Assembly (NCBI RefSeq): GCF_010993955.1 | Contig: NZ_WIXL01000008.1 | Coordinates: 56,194 to 120,193 of the forward strand | DNA: 64,000 bases | Source of the DNA: Oceanobacillus halotolerans | Lineage (GTDB): Bacteria; Bacillota; Bacilli; Bacillales; Amphibacillaceae | Reading direction: 5' to 3' | Shown here: one piece after another, positions 47,515 through 57,949 of the stretch | How positions within the stretch are numbered: the first letter of the stretch is position 1 | Layout of the letters: the number at the start of each line of letters is the position of its first letter | Notes under the pieces: generated by a model | Databases searched by the model: none | What the model was told of the DNA's origin: nothing | What the model saw: only the letters and a program-made list of their open reading frames with translations | Position numbers and translations under genes: made by a program

Positions 47515-47943
47515 ATGGCTGAATACACACGAAAACAAATATTAGATGAGGCGAAAAATTTAGCAACGATGCTTGCGAGTACAGAAGAAATTGATCGTTT
47601 TAAGCAAGTGGAAGCAAAAATAAATGAAAACCAAAAGGTCCAACAATTAATTAGTCGCATTAAAGCATTACAAAAACAAGCAGTAAACTTCCAAGCATAT
47701 GGGAAGTCAGAAGCACTGAAAAAGGTGGAGGCAGAAATTGATAGGCTCCAAGAAGAAATTGATGCTATTCCAGTAGTACAGGAATTTAAAGAAACACAAG
47801 TTGTTGTTAATGACATCTTACAACTTGTTTCCGGTACAATTGCACGGGAAGTAACCAATAATGTTATATCCTCTACTGGTGGCGATCTGTTATCTGGTAA
47901 TACTGGCTCAAAAGCACAAAATAGCACCACATGCGGCTATTAA
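47515..47943 (+). CDS. ricA: RicA (YmcA), subunit of the RicAFT complex
   Basis: 142-residue helical protein of the YlbF/YmcA family (TRKQILDEAKNLATMLAST, EEIDRFKQVEAKINENQKV). In B. subtilis RicA, RicF and RicT form an Fe-S complex that works with RNase Y in mRNA maturation and is needed for competence, biofilm formation and sporulation. The C-terminus ends TTCGY, with a cysteine that may join cluster binding. It lies directly after miaB and is followed by a strong terminator. Confidence 0.93.
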   Translation: MAEYTRKQILDEAKNLATMLASTEEIDRFKQVEAKINENQKVQQLISRIKALQKQAVNFQAYGKSEALKKVEAEIDRLQEEIDAIPVVQEFKETQVVVNDILQLVSGTIAREVTNNVISSTGGDLLSGNTGSKAQNSTTCGY

Positions 47944-47956
47944 TCGCTATATAATG

Positions 47957-47998
47957 AAACCGAGTATCAAGGTGAATCCTTGATACTCGGTTTTTTTA
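47957..47998 (+). terminator. Terminator of miaB-ricA
   Basis: Perfect 16-bp stem AAACCGAGTATCAAGG (47957-47972) with 47978-47993, TGAAT loop, T-run to 47997. Confidence 0.95.
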
Positions 47999-48081
47999 CT
48001 ACAATAATCTAATCCTCTAAATAAATATAGGCACTAGCTATGATCTGTTTTCATAGGATGTTATTAAGATTGTAGTTTTTT

Positions 48082-48170
48082 AATCTCCAACTTAAATATG
48101 GAGATTTTAAAGTGCCTAATACACTTTCATAGAAACACTATGCACTTTAGGTATTTGTCTTGCATAAAAT
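48082..48170 (+). promoter_or_regulatory. cotE upstream region with inverted repeats and a sigma-E-like -10
   Basis: AATCTCCA (48082-48089) pairs with TGGAGATT (48099-48106), and CATAG...CTATG forms a second small inverted repeat near 48128-48142. CATAAAAT (48163-48170) fits the sigma-E -10 consensus CATANNNT at a suitable distance from cotE, but no clear -35 was found. Confidence 0.35.
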
Positions 48171-48200
48171 GACTATGAAAAATGAGGAGGGTAACGTCAT

Positions 48201-48776
48201 ATGAGTTTTCTTGATAACGATTATAGAGAAATCATTACAAAGGCTGTGTGTGGTAAAGGCCGTAAATTTACGCAAGCAACTCACAATGTTTCACCGTCAC
48301 ATAGGCCATCAAGCATTTTGGGTTGCTGGGTAATTAATCATTTATATAATGCGAAAAAGAAGTCAGATGATACGGTTGAAGTGAGTGGCAGCTACGATAT
48401 TAATATATGGTATTCGTACAACGATAATACAAAAACAGAAGTTGTAACAGAACGAGTAACGTATACAGATACTATTCCTTTATCCGTAAAGGATGATAAT
48501 ACGCTAAATGATGAATATGATGTGATTGCAAAAGTACTACAACAACCGAATTGCTTAGAGTGCAAAATAGCAAATCAAGGACAAAAAATTATCGTTGAAA
48601 TTGAACGTGAATTTTTAGTTCAAATTATTGGCGAAACAAAAGTAGCTGTTAAAGTAGATCCAGATGGTGCTAAAGTTGCAGACGATGATGATGATTGGGA
48701 TTTTGAATTAACAGATGATGAATTAAGTGATGTCAATCCAGATTTTCTTGATGAAGAAAGCAGTAAAGAATCATAA
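48201..48776 (+). CDS. cotE: Outer spore coat morphogenetic protein CotE
   Basis: Organises assembly of the outer coat around the developing spore. The 191 residues match the family: an N-terminal oligomerisation region ([20 protein letters not shown]), a central beta-rich region, and an acidic C-terminal tail ([17 protein letters not shown]) that recruits coat proteins in B. subtilis. ATGAGGAGGG precedes the ATG. Its place between ricA and mutS is conserved. Confidence 0.96.
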   Translation: MSFLDNDYREIITKAVCGKGRKFTQATHNVSPSHRPSSILGCWVINHLYNAKKKSDDTVEVSGSYDINIWYSYNDNTKTEVVTERVTYTDTIPLSVKDDNTLNDEYDVIAKVLQQPNCLECKIANQGQKIIVEIEREFLVQIIGETKVAVKVDPDGAKVADDDDDWDFELTDDELSDVNPDFLDEESSKES

Positions 48777-48808
48777 AATTACGAGGTCATTCCTCGTAAT
48801 TTTTTTTG
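48776..48808 (+). terminator. Terminator of cotE
   Basis: AAATTACGAGG (48776-48786) pairs with CCTCGTAATTT (48792-48802), 5-nt loop, T-run to 48807. The stem includes the last base of the stop codon. Confidence 0.92.
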
Positions 48809-48839
48809 ATATTGGAAATTATAAAAAATAGAGTTGAGG

Positions 48840-49101
48840 GTTACTGAACAACAGGAACAGCCACGTCCAGGACCAGCACTAAAGCTGTAGCGAGACTTCC
48901 CTCACCTCCGTACGACGACCAGGAGGGTCTAGTAACGGCGTCGGTCACAGGACGTGAGGAGTATTTAGCCGATAAAGCGGGCATCGACTCCTACAGGGGA
49001 ATGTTCGACTAAGACCGTCACTTTGCGCGACAAGATCAAACCACCTGGCATGGCTAGGAGCAGTCCGTACGTCGGTAACCGAGTGTTTCTAACTTTTGTT
49101 C
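48840..49101 (-). repeat. Repeat family A variant with unrelated, GC-rich interior
   Basis: Read on the minus strand it begins GGAACAAAAGTTAGAAAC and ends CTGGACGTGGCTGTTCCTGT, matching the two conserved edges of family A. The roughly 200 bp between them shares almost nothing with the rpsO-flanking copies and is distinctly GC-richer than its surroundings. No ORF, tRNA fold or terminator is apparent. Confidence 0.6.
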
Positions 49102-49222
49102 CACGTTAGGAAAGTATAAAATTATAGCTAAGAAGTGGACTCGACGTGGTCAAAATTTTAATGTCCCAAGTATAAGAAAAACGAACACATTTGCTAAAGG
49201 ACGAGCGAATGTGAGTTTTTCT
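49102..49222 (+). repeat. Hairpin repeat family D, single copy
   Basis: Starts CACGTTAGGAAAGTATAAAA and ends with the conserved hairpin AGAAAAAC...CATTTGCT / AGCGAATG...GTTTTTCT. It is nearly identical to the tandem units before dpaA and is joined to a family A variant as at 35308. It lies about 110 bp before mutS. Confidence 0.8.
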
Positions 49223-49330
49223 AATGATTATAATACGCAGATCCTACAAATTCTGTCGCAACTAGTCGCCTATAAATAGGAAAATATGATATAATTTTAG
49301 AATAATAATGTAGTTTTTGGAGGATTAAGC

Positions 49331-51922
49331 ATGGCAAAAAATACACCGATGATGGAACAATATTTAAAAATAAAAGCGGATTACCAAGATGCATTTTTGT
49401 TTTTTCGCTTAGGTGACTTTTACGAAATGTTCTTTGATGATGCGATAAAGGCTGCAAGAGAATTAGAAATTACATTAACAAAACGAGATGCCAATCAAAA
49501 AGAACCAGTTCCGATGTGTGGGGTTCCGTATCATTCAGCTACCAATTACATAAAAAATTTGGTGGATAAAGGCTATAAAGTTGCAATCTGTGAGCAAGTT
49601 GAAGATCCAAAAGTAGCGAAAGGTGTTGTCAAAAGGGAAGTTGTTCAGCTTATCACTCCAGGAACGGTTATCGAAAGTAACATGTTAACGGAACAAGAAA
49701 ATAATTATATTGCAAGCATCTCCCATTTTGACGATGGGACATTTGCAATTGCCTATAACGATATATCAACAGGAGAAAATAGTATTGCGCTAATTGAACA
49801 GGGTTGGGATCGGGTAATCCATGAATTATTTAACCAGCCAACGAAAGAGGTTGTTATTTCCTCCTCATTACCAGAATCCTTACAACATGATTTAAAAGCG
49901 AAATTACAGGTGACCATATCTTATCAAGATGAAATCACATTTAATGCGGAGTATCGTCATCTTTGTGATAATCTAGATGATGAACGATTGATGAAAGCAT
50001 TTAGCCGACTGTTAAACTATATTCAATACACACAGCGTCGGTCATTAGATCATCTGCAAACCGCAAATGTCATTGAATTGAATGAGTACCTTTCATTAGA
50101 TATGTATTCCAAACGAAACTTAGAATTAACGGAAACTATTTTAAAAAAAGGAAAACACGGAAGTTTGTTATGGGTCTTAGATCAAACCGTAACAGCAATG
50201 GGGTCCCGAAAATTAAAAAAATGGATCGAACGACCATTATTATCGAAATACCAAATTGAATCACGATTAGAAATTGTCGAGGCATTTCTCCATGCATTTA
50301 TGGAACGTGATACCTTAAGGGAAATATTAAAGTCTGTTTATGATTTAGAACGGTTAGCAGGGCGAATAGCATTTGGAAATGTCAATGCGCGTGACTTAAT
50401 TCAATTAAAACAGTCTTTAGTGAGAATACCTGAGTTACAATCTTTATTAATGCAATTTCCAGAAACGTCTTTTCAACAGTTAGCAAAAGAATTAACCATT
50501 CCAGAAGATATTGTGACATTACTAGAAGCTAGTATTATAGATGAACCTCCTATTTCTATTAAAGAGGGGTCTATCATAAAGGATGGTTATCATGAAAAAC
50601 TAGATACTTACCGTGATGCAACAAGAAACGGAAAACAATGGATTGCCGAATTAGAACAAAAAGAAAGACAGGCAACAAATATTAAGTCGTTAAAAATAGG
50701 CTATAACCGGGTGTTTGGATATTATATTGAAGTAACAAAAGCAAATCTGCATTTATTGCCGGAAGATCGCTATGAGCGAAAACAAACCTTAACAAATGCT
50801 GAACGATATATTACACCAGAACTAAAAGAAAAAGAAAGTATCATATTAGAAGCAGAGGAAAAAAGTGTTGCATTGGAATATGAGCTTTTTATCGAAATAC
50901 GTGATCAAATTAAAGAATATATCCCAACGATTCAACATTTAGCTGACCTGGTAAGTAAAATAGATGTCCTACAGTCATTTGCAACGGTAAGTGAACAAAA
51001 TCATTATAAGCGGCCTCGATTTACAGGTAATACATTACAGATAAAAAATGGAAGACACCCTGTTGTCGAGCAAGTAATGCAAGATGGTTCCTTTGTACCA
51101 AATGACGTTACGTTAGATCGAAATACAAATATACTATTAATTACTGGACCTAATATGTCAGGGAAAAGTACCTATATGAGACAGTTAGCATTAACAGCAA
51201 TTATGGGCCAAATCGGCTGTTTTGTTCCGTGTGATGAAGCAGATTTAATTATTTTCGATAAAATCTTTACACGCATTGGTGCAGCTGATGATTTAGTGTC
51301 TGGTCAGAGTACGTTTATGGTGGAAATGTTAGAGGCGAAAAATGCACTAAGTAATGCAACTGATAAAAGTTTAATTTTATTAGACGAAATTGGCCGTGGG
51401 ACAAGCACGTATGATGGAATGGCTTTAGCTCAGGCGATTGTAGAATATATTCATCATCATGTTGGTGCAAAAACACTATTTTCAACCCATTATCATGAAT
51501 TAACCGCATTAGAAGAAAGTTTAAATAAATTGAAAAATATACATGTACGAGCTGAAGAATATGAAGGAAATGTTGTATTTTTACACCAAATTGAAGAAGG
51601 TGCTGCAGATCAAAGTTATGGGATTCATGTTGCCAAACTAGCAGACTTACCCGAATCGTTAATAGAACGTGCTCGCACTATTTTGAAAGAGTTAGAAACA
51701 AAAGATACAAGTAATATAGTTGAGGAGTCAGGTGAGACGAGTCAATTATCTTTCTTTATAGAAGATGAAAAAGAAACTATTTCGACAAACAGTCAACAGG
51801 AATCTAATCTCAATCAAAAAATAGTACAGGCCTTGGCTGATATAGATCTATTTGACATGACACCGTTGGATGCGATGAATGAATTGCATCGACTACAAAA
51901 AAAGATTAAAAGAGGATCATAG
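49331..51922 (+). CDS. mutS: DNA mismatch repair protein MutS
   Basis: Recognises mismatches and starts repair with MutL. The 863 residues have the mismatch-binding Phe-x-Glu in [11 protein letters not shown] (near 36-44), connector, lever and clamp domains, then the ATPase with Walker [14 protein letters not shown] (near 605-613), [14 protein letters not shown] and the STHYHEL motif. SQLSFF near the C-terminus is a likely sliding-clamp binding peptide. TTGGAGGA precedes the ATG. mutL follows after 17 nt. Confidence 0.98.
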   Translation: MAKNTPMMEQYLKIKADYQDAFLFFRLGDFYEMFFDDAIKAARELEITLTKRDANQKEPVPMCGVPYHSATNYIKNLVDKGYKVAICEQVEDPKVAKGVVKREVVQLITPGTVIESNMLTEQENNYIASISHFDDGTFAIAYNDISTGENSIALIEQGWDRVIHELFNQPTKEVVISSSLPESLQHDLKAKLQVTISYQDEITFNAEYRHLCDNLDDERLMKAFSRLLNYIQYTQRRSLDHLQTANVIELNEYLSLDMYSKRNLELTETILKKGKHGSLLWVLDQTVTAMGSRKLKKWIERPLLSKYQIESRLEIVEAFLHAFMERDTLREILKSVYDLERLAGRIAFGNVNARDLIQLKQSLVRIPELQSLLMQFPETSFQQLAKELTIPEDIVTLLEASIIDEPPISIKEGSIIKDGYHEKLDTYRDATRNGKQWIAELEQKERQATNIKSLKIGYNRVFGYYIEVTKANLHLLPEDRYERKQTLTNAERYITPELKEKESIILEAEEKSVALEYELFIEIRDQIKEYIPTIQHLADLVSKIDVLQSFATVSEQNHYKRPRFTGNTLQIKNGRHPVVEQVMQDGSFVPNDVTLDRNTNILLITGPNMSGKSTYMRQLALTAIMGQIGCFVPCDEADLIIFDKIFTRIGAADDLVSGQSTFMVEMLEAKNALSNATDKSLILLDEIGRGTSTYDGMALAQAIVEYIHHHVGAKTLFSTHYHELTALEESLNKLKNIHVRAEEYEGNVVFLHQIEEGAADQSYGIHVAKLADLPESLIERARTILKELETKDTSNIVEESGETSQLSFFIEDEKETISTNSQQESNLNQKIVQALADIDLFDMTPLDAMNELHRLQKKIKRGS

Positions 51923-51939
51923 AAAGGACTGTTTTTTCG

Positions 51940-53802
51940 ATGACTATCTATCAACTGCCTGATTCACTTGCAAATAAGATTGCAGCTGGTGAAGTAGTTG
52001 AACGCCCTGCTTCCGTTGTAAAAGAATTAGTTGAAAATAGTATTGATGCAAAAAGTACATGGATTAAAGTGGATCTAATGGAAGCTGGTTTGCAGCAAAT
52101 TAAAATAACAGATAACGGGATTGGGATGGATGACGAGGATGTACAAAAGGCTTTCTTGCGCCATGCTACCAGTAAAATTAAAAATGAAACAGATTTATTT
52201 CATGTGAAAACACTCGGTTTCCGTGGTGAAGCTTTGGCTAGTATTGCAGCAGTTAGTAAATTAACCATTAAAACGTCTAAAGGTAATGAGGCAGGAACAC
52301 TTCTAACTTTAGAAGGTGGAAAAATTGTAAAAAGAGAAAAGAGTGACGCACGCCAAGGTACAGAAGTTAACGTGGAAAGTCTCTTTTATAATACACCAGC
52401 TCGTTTAAAATATATGAAAACAATTCATACAGAGCTCGGTCACATTACAGACTTGTTAAATCGCTTAGCATTATCTCATCCAGGAATACGGTTTGAAGCA
52501 ACACATAACGGAAAGCAGCTATTTAAGACAACTGGTTCTAATGACTTACTTCAAGTTATTGCCAATGTTTACGGCATGGGAGTAGCAAGGCAAATGCTTC
52601 CCATCCAAAAAGAAACATTAGATTTTTCGATTAGTGGATATATTGCTAAACCAGAAATCACAAGGGCTTCACGAAATTATATATCCACCATTATAAATGG
52701 TCGTTATATTAAGAGCCTTTCGTTAACAAAGGCGATCATGCAGGGGTATCATACATTGCTTCCTATAGGTAGAAATCCAATTGTTGTTTTATCAATTGAT
52801 ATGGATCCAATTCTAGTCGATGTAAATGTACATCCTACCAAATTAGAAGTTCGTTTTAGTAAAGAGAAGGAATTGTTTGAAGCAATGAAAGATGGGATTC
52901 AATCGAAGTTTCGAGAAATCACGTTAATTCCAGAAATGGAAAAATCTAACCAACAAAGTAATTATCGGTCAGAACAGCATTCTTTCAATCTAGACCAATA
53001 TACTACAACAGATGCAGAGCAAATACAAGAGAACGATCAAAGTTGGGATAGAAGAGCTTTTACTGAAGCTGACCAGACAACAATCATGTCTCCATCCTCG
53101 ACAACCAGTGAATCCTCACAAATGAATGAAGAACTGCAGGATTTAGCTATTTACGATAATAAAATTCCTACTTCTGTTGCACCAGCAAAAGAAGTGCAAC
53201 AAACAACAGAAAAAAGAGAACGAGTACCAACGATGTATCCAATCGGTCAATTACATGGAACTTATATTTTAGCGCAAAATGATGACGGTCTCTACATGAT
53301 TGATCAACATGCTGCACAGGAACGTATTAAATATGAGTTTTTTAAAGAAAAATTAGGTCGACCAATCAATGAGTCACAGGAATTATTGATCCCTTTAACG
53401 TTTGAATTCTCCAAGCAGGAAGCAATTATCATTGACCATTATAAAGAAGACTTAGAACATGTAGGGATATTTTTAGAGCCTTTTGGCAATCAAAGCTATA
53501 TTATTCGTTCCTATCCCACATGGTTTCCTAAAGGATTTGAAGAGGAAGTTCTAAGGGAGATAGTGGAACAAGTAATGAAAGAAGAGAAAATTAACATTGA
53601 ATCTATTCGAGAAGAAGCAGCCATTTTAATGTCATGTAAACGCTCCATTAAGGCGAATCATTATCTGAATCATGACGACATGTTTCGGTTATTAGAAGAT
53701 TTACGCAGCACTACAGATCCATTTACTTGTCCACATGGCCGACCAATTATTGTACACTTTTCGTCTTATGAGTTGGAAAAAATGTTTAAGCGTGTTATGT
53801 AA
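51940..53802 (+). CDS. mutL: DNA mismatch repair endonuclease MutL
   Basis: Mismatch-repair coordinator with latent nicking activity. The 620 residues have a GHKL ATPase domain ([32 protein letters not shown]), a poorly conserved linker (about 330-425) and a C-terminal endonuclease domain with [12 protein letters not shown] (near 455), [10 protein letters not shown] and CPHGRPI, the metal-binding motifs of MutL proteins from organisms without MutH. AAAGGACTG precedes the ATG. It is co-transcribed with mutS. Confidence 0.98.
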   Translation: MTIYQLPDSLANKIAAGEVVERPASVVKELVENSIDAKSTWIKVDLMEAGLQQIKITDNGIGMDDEDVQKAFLRHATSKIKNETDLFHVKTLGFRGEALASIAAVSKLTIKTSKGNEAGTLLTLEGGKIVKREKSDARQGTEVNVESLFYNTPARLKYMKTIHTELGHITDLLNRLALSHPGIRFEATHNGKQLFKTTGSNDLLQVIANVYGMGVARQMLPIQKETLDFSISGYIAKPEITRASRNYISTIINGRYIKSLSLTKAIMQGYHTLLPIGRNPIVVLSIDMDPILVDVNVHPTKLEVRFSKEKELFEAMKDGIQSKFREITLIPEMEKSNQQSNYRSEQHSFNLDQYTTTDAEQIQENDQSWDRRAFTEADQTTIMSPSSTTSESSQMNEELQDLAIYDNKIPTSVAPAKEVQQTTEKRERVPTMYPIGQLHGTYILAQNDDGLYMIDQHAAQERIKYEFFKEKLGRPINESQELLIPLTFEFSKQEAIIIDHYKEDLEHVGIFLEPFGNQSYIIRSYPTWFPKGFEEEVLREIVEQVMKEEKINIESIREEAAILMSCKRSIKANHYLNHDDMFRLLEDLRSTTDPFTCPHGRPIIVHFSSYELEKMFKRVM

Positions 53803-53807
53803 GCGAA

Positions 53808-53816
53808 TGGTATAAT
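53808..53816 (+). promoter_or_regulatory. Extended -10 promoter before the Dps-like gene
   Basis: TGGTATAAT at 53808-53816 is a consensus extended -10, just after the mutL stop. No good -35 is needed or seen. The following TTTATA makes a partial match to a PerR box, which is too weak to claim. Confidence 0.45.
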
Positions 53817-53870
53817 TTATATGCACCTTGGCAATCCTAATAGAAAAAATGACAAGGTGTGTATGCAACG

Positions 53871-54320
53871 ATGGAGAATCAAAAATTAATTAACTTTCTC
53901 AATCAACTTTTATCAAACTATACCGTTATGTATATAAAATTACATCGGTATCATTGGTTTGTCCAAGGGAGACATTTTTTCACGTTACATGAAAAATTTG
54001 AAGAAATGTATAATATGTTTGCAGATCAAATAGATGAAGTGGCTGAACGTATTTTAATGATAGATGGTAAGCCATTAGCTACAATGTCTAAATATTTAAA
54101 GGAAACAACACTAGAAGAAGCGACTGCTGACGATAAAGAAGATGAAATGATTGCACAACTCAAAGCTGACTATGAACAAATCATTAAAGAAATAAAAGAA
54201 GAAGGACTCCCTCTTGCATCAGAAAGAAAAGATGAGCCAACTGCTGATATGTTGATTGGACAACAAGCTGCTTTTGAAAAGTATTTTTGGATGTTACAAG
54301 CATATCGTGCATATGAATAG
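53871..54320 (+). CDS. dps: Dps/ferritin-like DNA-protection protein
   Basis: Iron-storing, peroxide-consuming mini-ferritin that forms dodecamers. The 149 residues hold the complete inter-subunit ferroxidase set His28, His40, Asp55 and Glu59 in LHRYHWFVQG, FTLHEKFEEMYN and DQIDEVAERI. ATG 53871 is preferred over in-frame GTG 53859, which overlaps the ribosome site AAGGTG. That site lies in the right arm of an inverted repeat (CACCTTG 53824-53830 / CAAGGTG 53853-53859), which might limit translation. The gene sits between mutL and miaA and is not part of the standard local order. Confidence 0.93.
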   Translation: MENQKLINFLNQLLSNYTVMYIKLHRYHWFVQGRHFFTLHEKFEEMYNMFADQIDEVAERILMIDGKPLATMSKYLKETTLEEATADDKEDEMIAQLKADYEQIIKEIKEEGLPLASERKDEPTADMLIGQQAAFEKYFWMLQAYRAYE

Positions 54321-54343
54321 GAATTTTATATAGGGGAATACGC

Positions 54344-55279
54344 ATGAAAAAAACGATAATTGCAATAGTTGGACCTACTGCTGTAGGAAAAACAAAATTA
54401 AGTATTGAAATTGCTAAACAATTTAATGGTGAAATTATTAGTGGGGATTCCATGCAAGTATATAGAGGGATGGATATCGGGACAGCCAAAATTAAAGAAC
54501 ACGAAAAACAAGGAATCCCACATTATCTAATTGATAGTTTAGATCCACATGAATCATTCTCGGTTGCCGATTTCCAGTCCTCTGTCAACGATCATATTGA
54601 AGAAATCACTTCCAGAAACAAGTTACCTATAATTGTTGGTGGAAGTGGTTTATACATACAAGCAGCGTTATTTGACTATAATTTCGCAGATGAAAAAAGA
54701 GATCCCACTATAACCAAAAAATTCGAAAGCATTATTGCAAAACAAGGAATTAAGCCTTTATATGAGCAGTTAAAAAGAGTAGATCCTGAAGAGGCTTCTA
54801 AGATTCATCCTAATAATCATCGCCGTGTTGTACGTGCACTTGAAATAGTTGAAACAACAGGAAAAACAAAGTCTCAATTACAGGAAGAACAAAATCAATC
54901 ATCACCATATAATGTTATTCTTATTGGACTGGAAATGGATCGACAGCTACTCTATGAACGAATAAACCTGCGAATTGATCAAATGGTTGCAGATGGATTG
55001 GTAGAGGAAGTACGTACACTATATAAACAAGGTTTACAAAATGCTCAATCTATGAAAGCAATTGGTTATAAGGAATTTATTCCATTTTTTAAAGGAGAAC
55101 AGGAGCTCGAACATTGTATCGACATTCTCAAACGTAATTCAAGAAGGTATGCAAAACGCCAATACACTTGGTTTAAAAATAAAATGGATATCACTTGGTA
55201 TACGGTAGAACCTAATACAATTAATGAAAAATTTGGAATTATATTAAGAGACTTGGCAGGAATCTTAAAAGATAAGTAG
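54344..55279 (+). CDS. miaA: tRNA dimethylallyltransferase
   Basis: Adds a dimethylallyl group to A37 of UNN-reading tRNAs, providing the substrate for MiaB. The 311 residues start with the P-loop IAIVGPTAVGKTKLS, followed by GDSMQVYRGMDIGTAK, the HYLIDSLDPHE segment and the RRYAKRQYTWF motif. The start lies 23 nt after the Dps-like gene, and hfq follows after 41 nt, the usual miaA-hfq pair. Confidence 0.97.
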   Translation: MKKTIIAIVGPTAVGKTKLSIEIAKQFNGEIISGDSMQVYRGMDIGTAKIKEHEKQGIPHYLIDSLDPHESFSVADFQSSVNDHIEEITSRNKLPIIVGGSGLYIQAALFDYNFADEKRDPTITKKFESIIAKQGIKPLYEQLKRVDPEEASKIHPNNHRRVVRALEIVETTGKTKSQLQEEQNQSSPYNVILIGLEMDRQLLYERINLRIDQMVADGLVEEVRTLYKQGLQNAQSMKAIGYKEFIPFFKGEQELEHCIDILKRNSRRYAKRQYTWFKNKMDITWYTVEPNTINEKFGIILRDLAGILKDK

Positions 55280-55320
55280 AAATAATAATATATAGATAGA
55301 AAAGAGGAGGAAATAATACG

Positions 55321-55545
55321 ATGGCGCAATCGGTAAATATTCAAGACCAATATTTAAATCAACTTAGAAAGGACCACATTTCGGTAACCGTATTTTTAAC
55401 GAATGGATTTCAATTAAGGGGGATTTTGAAAGCATTTGATAATTTTACGGTATTATTAGAAACGGATGGAAAACAACAATTAATCTATAAACATGCAATT
55501 TCAACATTTGCCCCTAGTAGAAATGTAACATTGGAAAAGGAATAG
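55321..55545 (+). CDS. hfq: RNA-binding protein Hfq
   Basis: Sm-like hexameric RNA chaperone. The 74 residues contain [20 protein letters not shown] and the Sm2 motif YKHAIST. AGAGGAGGAAA precedes the ATG. It lies behind miaA as in many bacteria and is followed by a terminator that separates it from spoVK. Confidence 0.97.
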   Translation: MAQSVNIQDQYLNQLRKDHISVTVFLTNGFQLRGILKAFDNFTVLLETDGKQQLIYKHAISTFAPSRNVTLEKE

Positions 55546-55555
55546 CGTAAATTAT

Positions 55556-55584
55556 AACGGACGCTCTTATGTGTCCGTTTTTTA
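55556..55584 (+). terminator. Terminator of hfq
   Basis: AACGGAC (55556-55562) pairs with GTCCGTT (55573-55579), followed by TTTT. Confidence 0.8.
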
Positions 55585-55685
55585 GTTGATACAGTAGTTC
55601 TCCTGATGTTTTCGAATTGGTATATAGGCGTTTGTCACAATTTTATTCATCTCTACGTATAATATCGTGACTAAGGGGTGATGAT

Positions 55686-56612
55686 GTGGGAACGCAAAAA
55701 TTACAAAAACGAAATGGTCAAATCAATATTGTGTTAAATAATAAAATAAAAGAAAACATTGAGGAACCAACACACGTTTATGATGCATATGATAATCCGT
55801 TTAGCCATATAGAAAAAGAATTTGCTCCCTTTATCGGGTTAGACCATTTAAAACAGACAATCAAAGAAATTTATGCCACAATTGTGATTAATCAAAGACG
55901 TAATGAATTAGGATTAAAAGCGAATAGTCAGGTCCTCCACATGTTATTTAAAGGAAATCCTGGTACTGGGAAAACAACGGTTGCTAGGAAATTAGCGAAA
56001 TTATACTTTGATATGAATTTATTGTCCAAAGGGCATTTCATTGAAGCAGAAAGAGCAGATTTAGTTGGGGAATATATCGGCCAAACAGCACAAAAAACCC
56101 GCGCCATTATCCAAAAATCAATGGGTGGTATGCTTTTTATTGATGAAGCATATTCATTAGGTCGTGGTGGCGAGAAAGACTTTGGAAAAGAAGCAATTGA
56201 TACATTAGTCAAACATATGGAAGACCACCATAATGATTTTGTCCTTGTGTTAGCAGGGTATCCAAACGAGATGGAACGCTTTCTTATGTTAAACCCAGGA
56301 CTAAAATCACGTTTTCCGTTTATTTTAGATTTTGATGACTATAATGTTAATCAATTGGTAGAGATAGCAAAACAAATGGTAACATTAAGGGAATATGAAC
56401 TGACCAAAGAGGCTGAATGGAAATTACGAAATCATTTACATCATAAAATACAACAAAAAGAGCGAAATTTTGCAAATGCTCGTTATGTGCGCAATGTTAT
56501 GGAACAATCTATTCGAAAACACGCGGTTCGACTACTACACGCTAGATCTTATACAACAGAAGACTTAATTAAACTTAGAGGTAGTGATTTATGCTTTGAC
56601 CATGGCAATTAG
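55686..56612 (+). CDS. spoVK: Stage V sporulation protein K, AAA+ ATPase
   Basis: CbbX-type AAA+ ATPase required in the mother cell for spore maturation. The 308 residues show Walker A GNPGTGKTTVARKL (near 90), Walker B MLFIDEAYSL (near 148), a sensor/arginine-finger region LNPGLKSRFPFIL and a C-terminal lid. The start is GTG after AAGGGGTGATG. Upstream there is a sigma-E-like CGTATAAT, one base off consensus, too weak to list separately. The place between hfq and hflX matches B. subtilis. Confidence 0.95.
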   Translation: MGTQKLQKRNGQINIVLNNKIKENIEEPTHVYDAYDNPFSHIEKEFAPFIGLDHLKQTIKEIYATIVINQRRNELGLKANSQVLHMLFKGNPGTGKTTVARKLAKLYFDMNLLSKGHFIEAERADLVGEYIGQTAQKTRAIIQKSMGGMLFIDEAYSLGRGGEKDFGKEAIDTLVKHMEDHHNDFVLVLAGYPNEMERFLMLNPGLKSRFPFILDFDDYNVNQLVEIAKQMVTLREYELTKEAEWKLRNHLHHKIQQKERNFANARYVRNVMEQSIRKHAVRLLHARSYTTEDLIKLRGSDLCFDHGN

Positions 56613-56703
56613 CATGTTTGACAACGATTGTGATGCAATTTATTCTTTACAAAGATAACTACAATACCATGGAACAACATTTCACATGAAAGAGGGTAAA
56701 TAC

Positions 56704-57936
56704 ATGACAGAGACAGTACTAATCATTGCGGTTAAAAAACCGAATCAAACAGAACAACGATTCCAATCCTCTTTAGACGAATTAATATCATTAAGTCAAA
56801 CAGCAGGTGGATCGGTCGAAAAGGTTATTACCCAAAAGAGAGACCGAATCCATCCTGCCCACTATATTGGAACAGGTAAACTTCATGAAATCAAAGACTT
56901 TGTACAAGAATTAGCCATCGATTTGGTAATTGCAAATGATGAGCTATCTGCAGGTCAATCGCGAAATTTGGCAAATGAACTAGGTGTCCCACTTGTAGAT
57001 AGAAGCCAGCTTATTTTAGATATATTTGCACAACGAGCACAAACAAAGGAAGGGAAACTTCAAGTAGAATTGGCGCAATTAGAATATCTACTACCAAGAC
57101 TTCATGGACAAGGACAAGCAATGTCTAGATTAGGCGCTGGAATCGGTACACGTGGTCCAGGTGAAACAAAACTTGAAACCGATCAACGACATATTAGACG
57201 AAGAATTTATGATATAAAACGTCGCCTGCAGCAAGTAGTGAACCAACGAGAGCAATATCGGCAAAGAAGGAAAATGAATCAAGCTTTTCAAATAGCGATT
57301 GTTGGGTATACCAATGCCGGTAAATCAACATTATTTAATCGATTAACAAACGAAAATGCATTAGAGGAAAACCAGTTATTCGCTACATTAGATCCTTTAA
57401 CACGACAAATTCAACTGCCATCAGGATTTCATACACTATTAACGGATACGGTAGGATTTATACAAGATTTACCAACAACATTAGTTGCCGCCTTTCGTTC
57501 TACATTAGAAGAAGTAACAGAGGCAGACTTCATTTTACATGTTGTGGATGCTTCCCATCAGGATAACCAACAACATCAAAAGACGGTAATGAATTTATTA
57601 GAGGAATTGGATGCTAATACCATTCCAATGTTAACCGTTTATAATAAACGGGACCTTTTAGACGATTCCTTTATCCCAATGTTGCACCCAAATATTCAAA
57701 TAAGTGCTTATTCAGAGGAAGATATAAAATCACTAACACAGAAGATCGAAACGGTATTAAAAAGCGATTGGGAATGGTACTCCATTCAAATTGAACCCAA
57801 TGAAGGGAAGCTTTTACACCGATTGGACCATGAATCGATCGTAACAGAACGTTATTTTGATAACGAATCAGAGTGTTACCATGTTACAGGATATGTAGAA
57901 AAGGATTCACCATTACTAAATCAACTAAAGGAGTAA
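56704..57936 (+). CDS. hflX: GTPase HflX
   Basis: Ribosome-associated GTPase that splits stalled or hibernating 70S ribosomes. The 410 residues have an N-terminal HflX domain (HPAHYIGTGKLHEIKDF, SRLGAGIGTRGPGETKLETD), a helical linker, and a GTPase domain with P-loop GYTNAGKSTLFNRL (near 201), DTVGFI and YNKRDLL. ATG 56704 has AGAGGG upstream; ATG 56686 overlaps that site. ynbB starts 13 nt after its stop. Confidence 0.96.
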   Translation: MTETVLIIAVKKPNQTEQRFQSSLDELISLSQTAGGSVEKVITQKRDRIHPAHYIGTGKLHEIKDFVQELAIDLVIANDELSAGQSRNLANELGVPLVDRSQLILDIFAQRAQTKEGKLQVELAQLEYLLPRLHGQGQAMSRLGAGIGTRGPGETKLETDQRHIRRRIYDIKRRLQQVVNQREQYRQRRKMNQAFQIAIVGYTNAGKSTLFNRLTNENALEENQLFATLDPLTRQIQLPSGFHTLLTDTVGFIQDLPTTLVAAFRSTLEEVTEADFILHVVDASHQDNQQHQKTVMNLLEELDANTIPMLTVYNKRDLLDDSFIPMLHPNIQISAYSEEDIKSLTQKIETVLKSDWEWYSIQIEPNEGKLLHRLDHESIVTERYFDNESECYHVTGYVEKDSPLLNQLKE

Positions 57937-57949
57937 ACAGATAAAAGCG

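Noticed and set aside
48840..49101. GC-rich block as a possible rRNA or tRNA fragment
   Set aside because: No tRNA cloverleaf or recognisable rRNA core was found; its edges match repeat family A instead.
53806..53822. PerR box before the Dps-like gene
   Set aside because: TATAATTTATA matches only about 9 of 14 defined positions and is explained by the -10 element.
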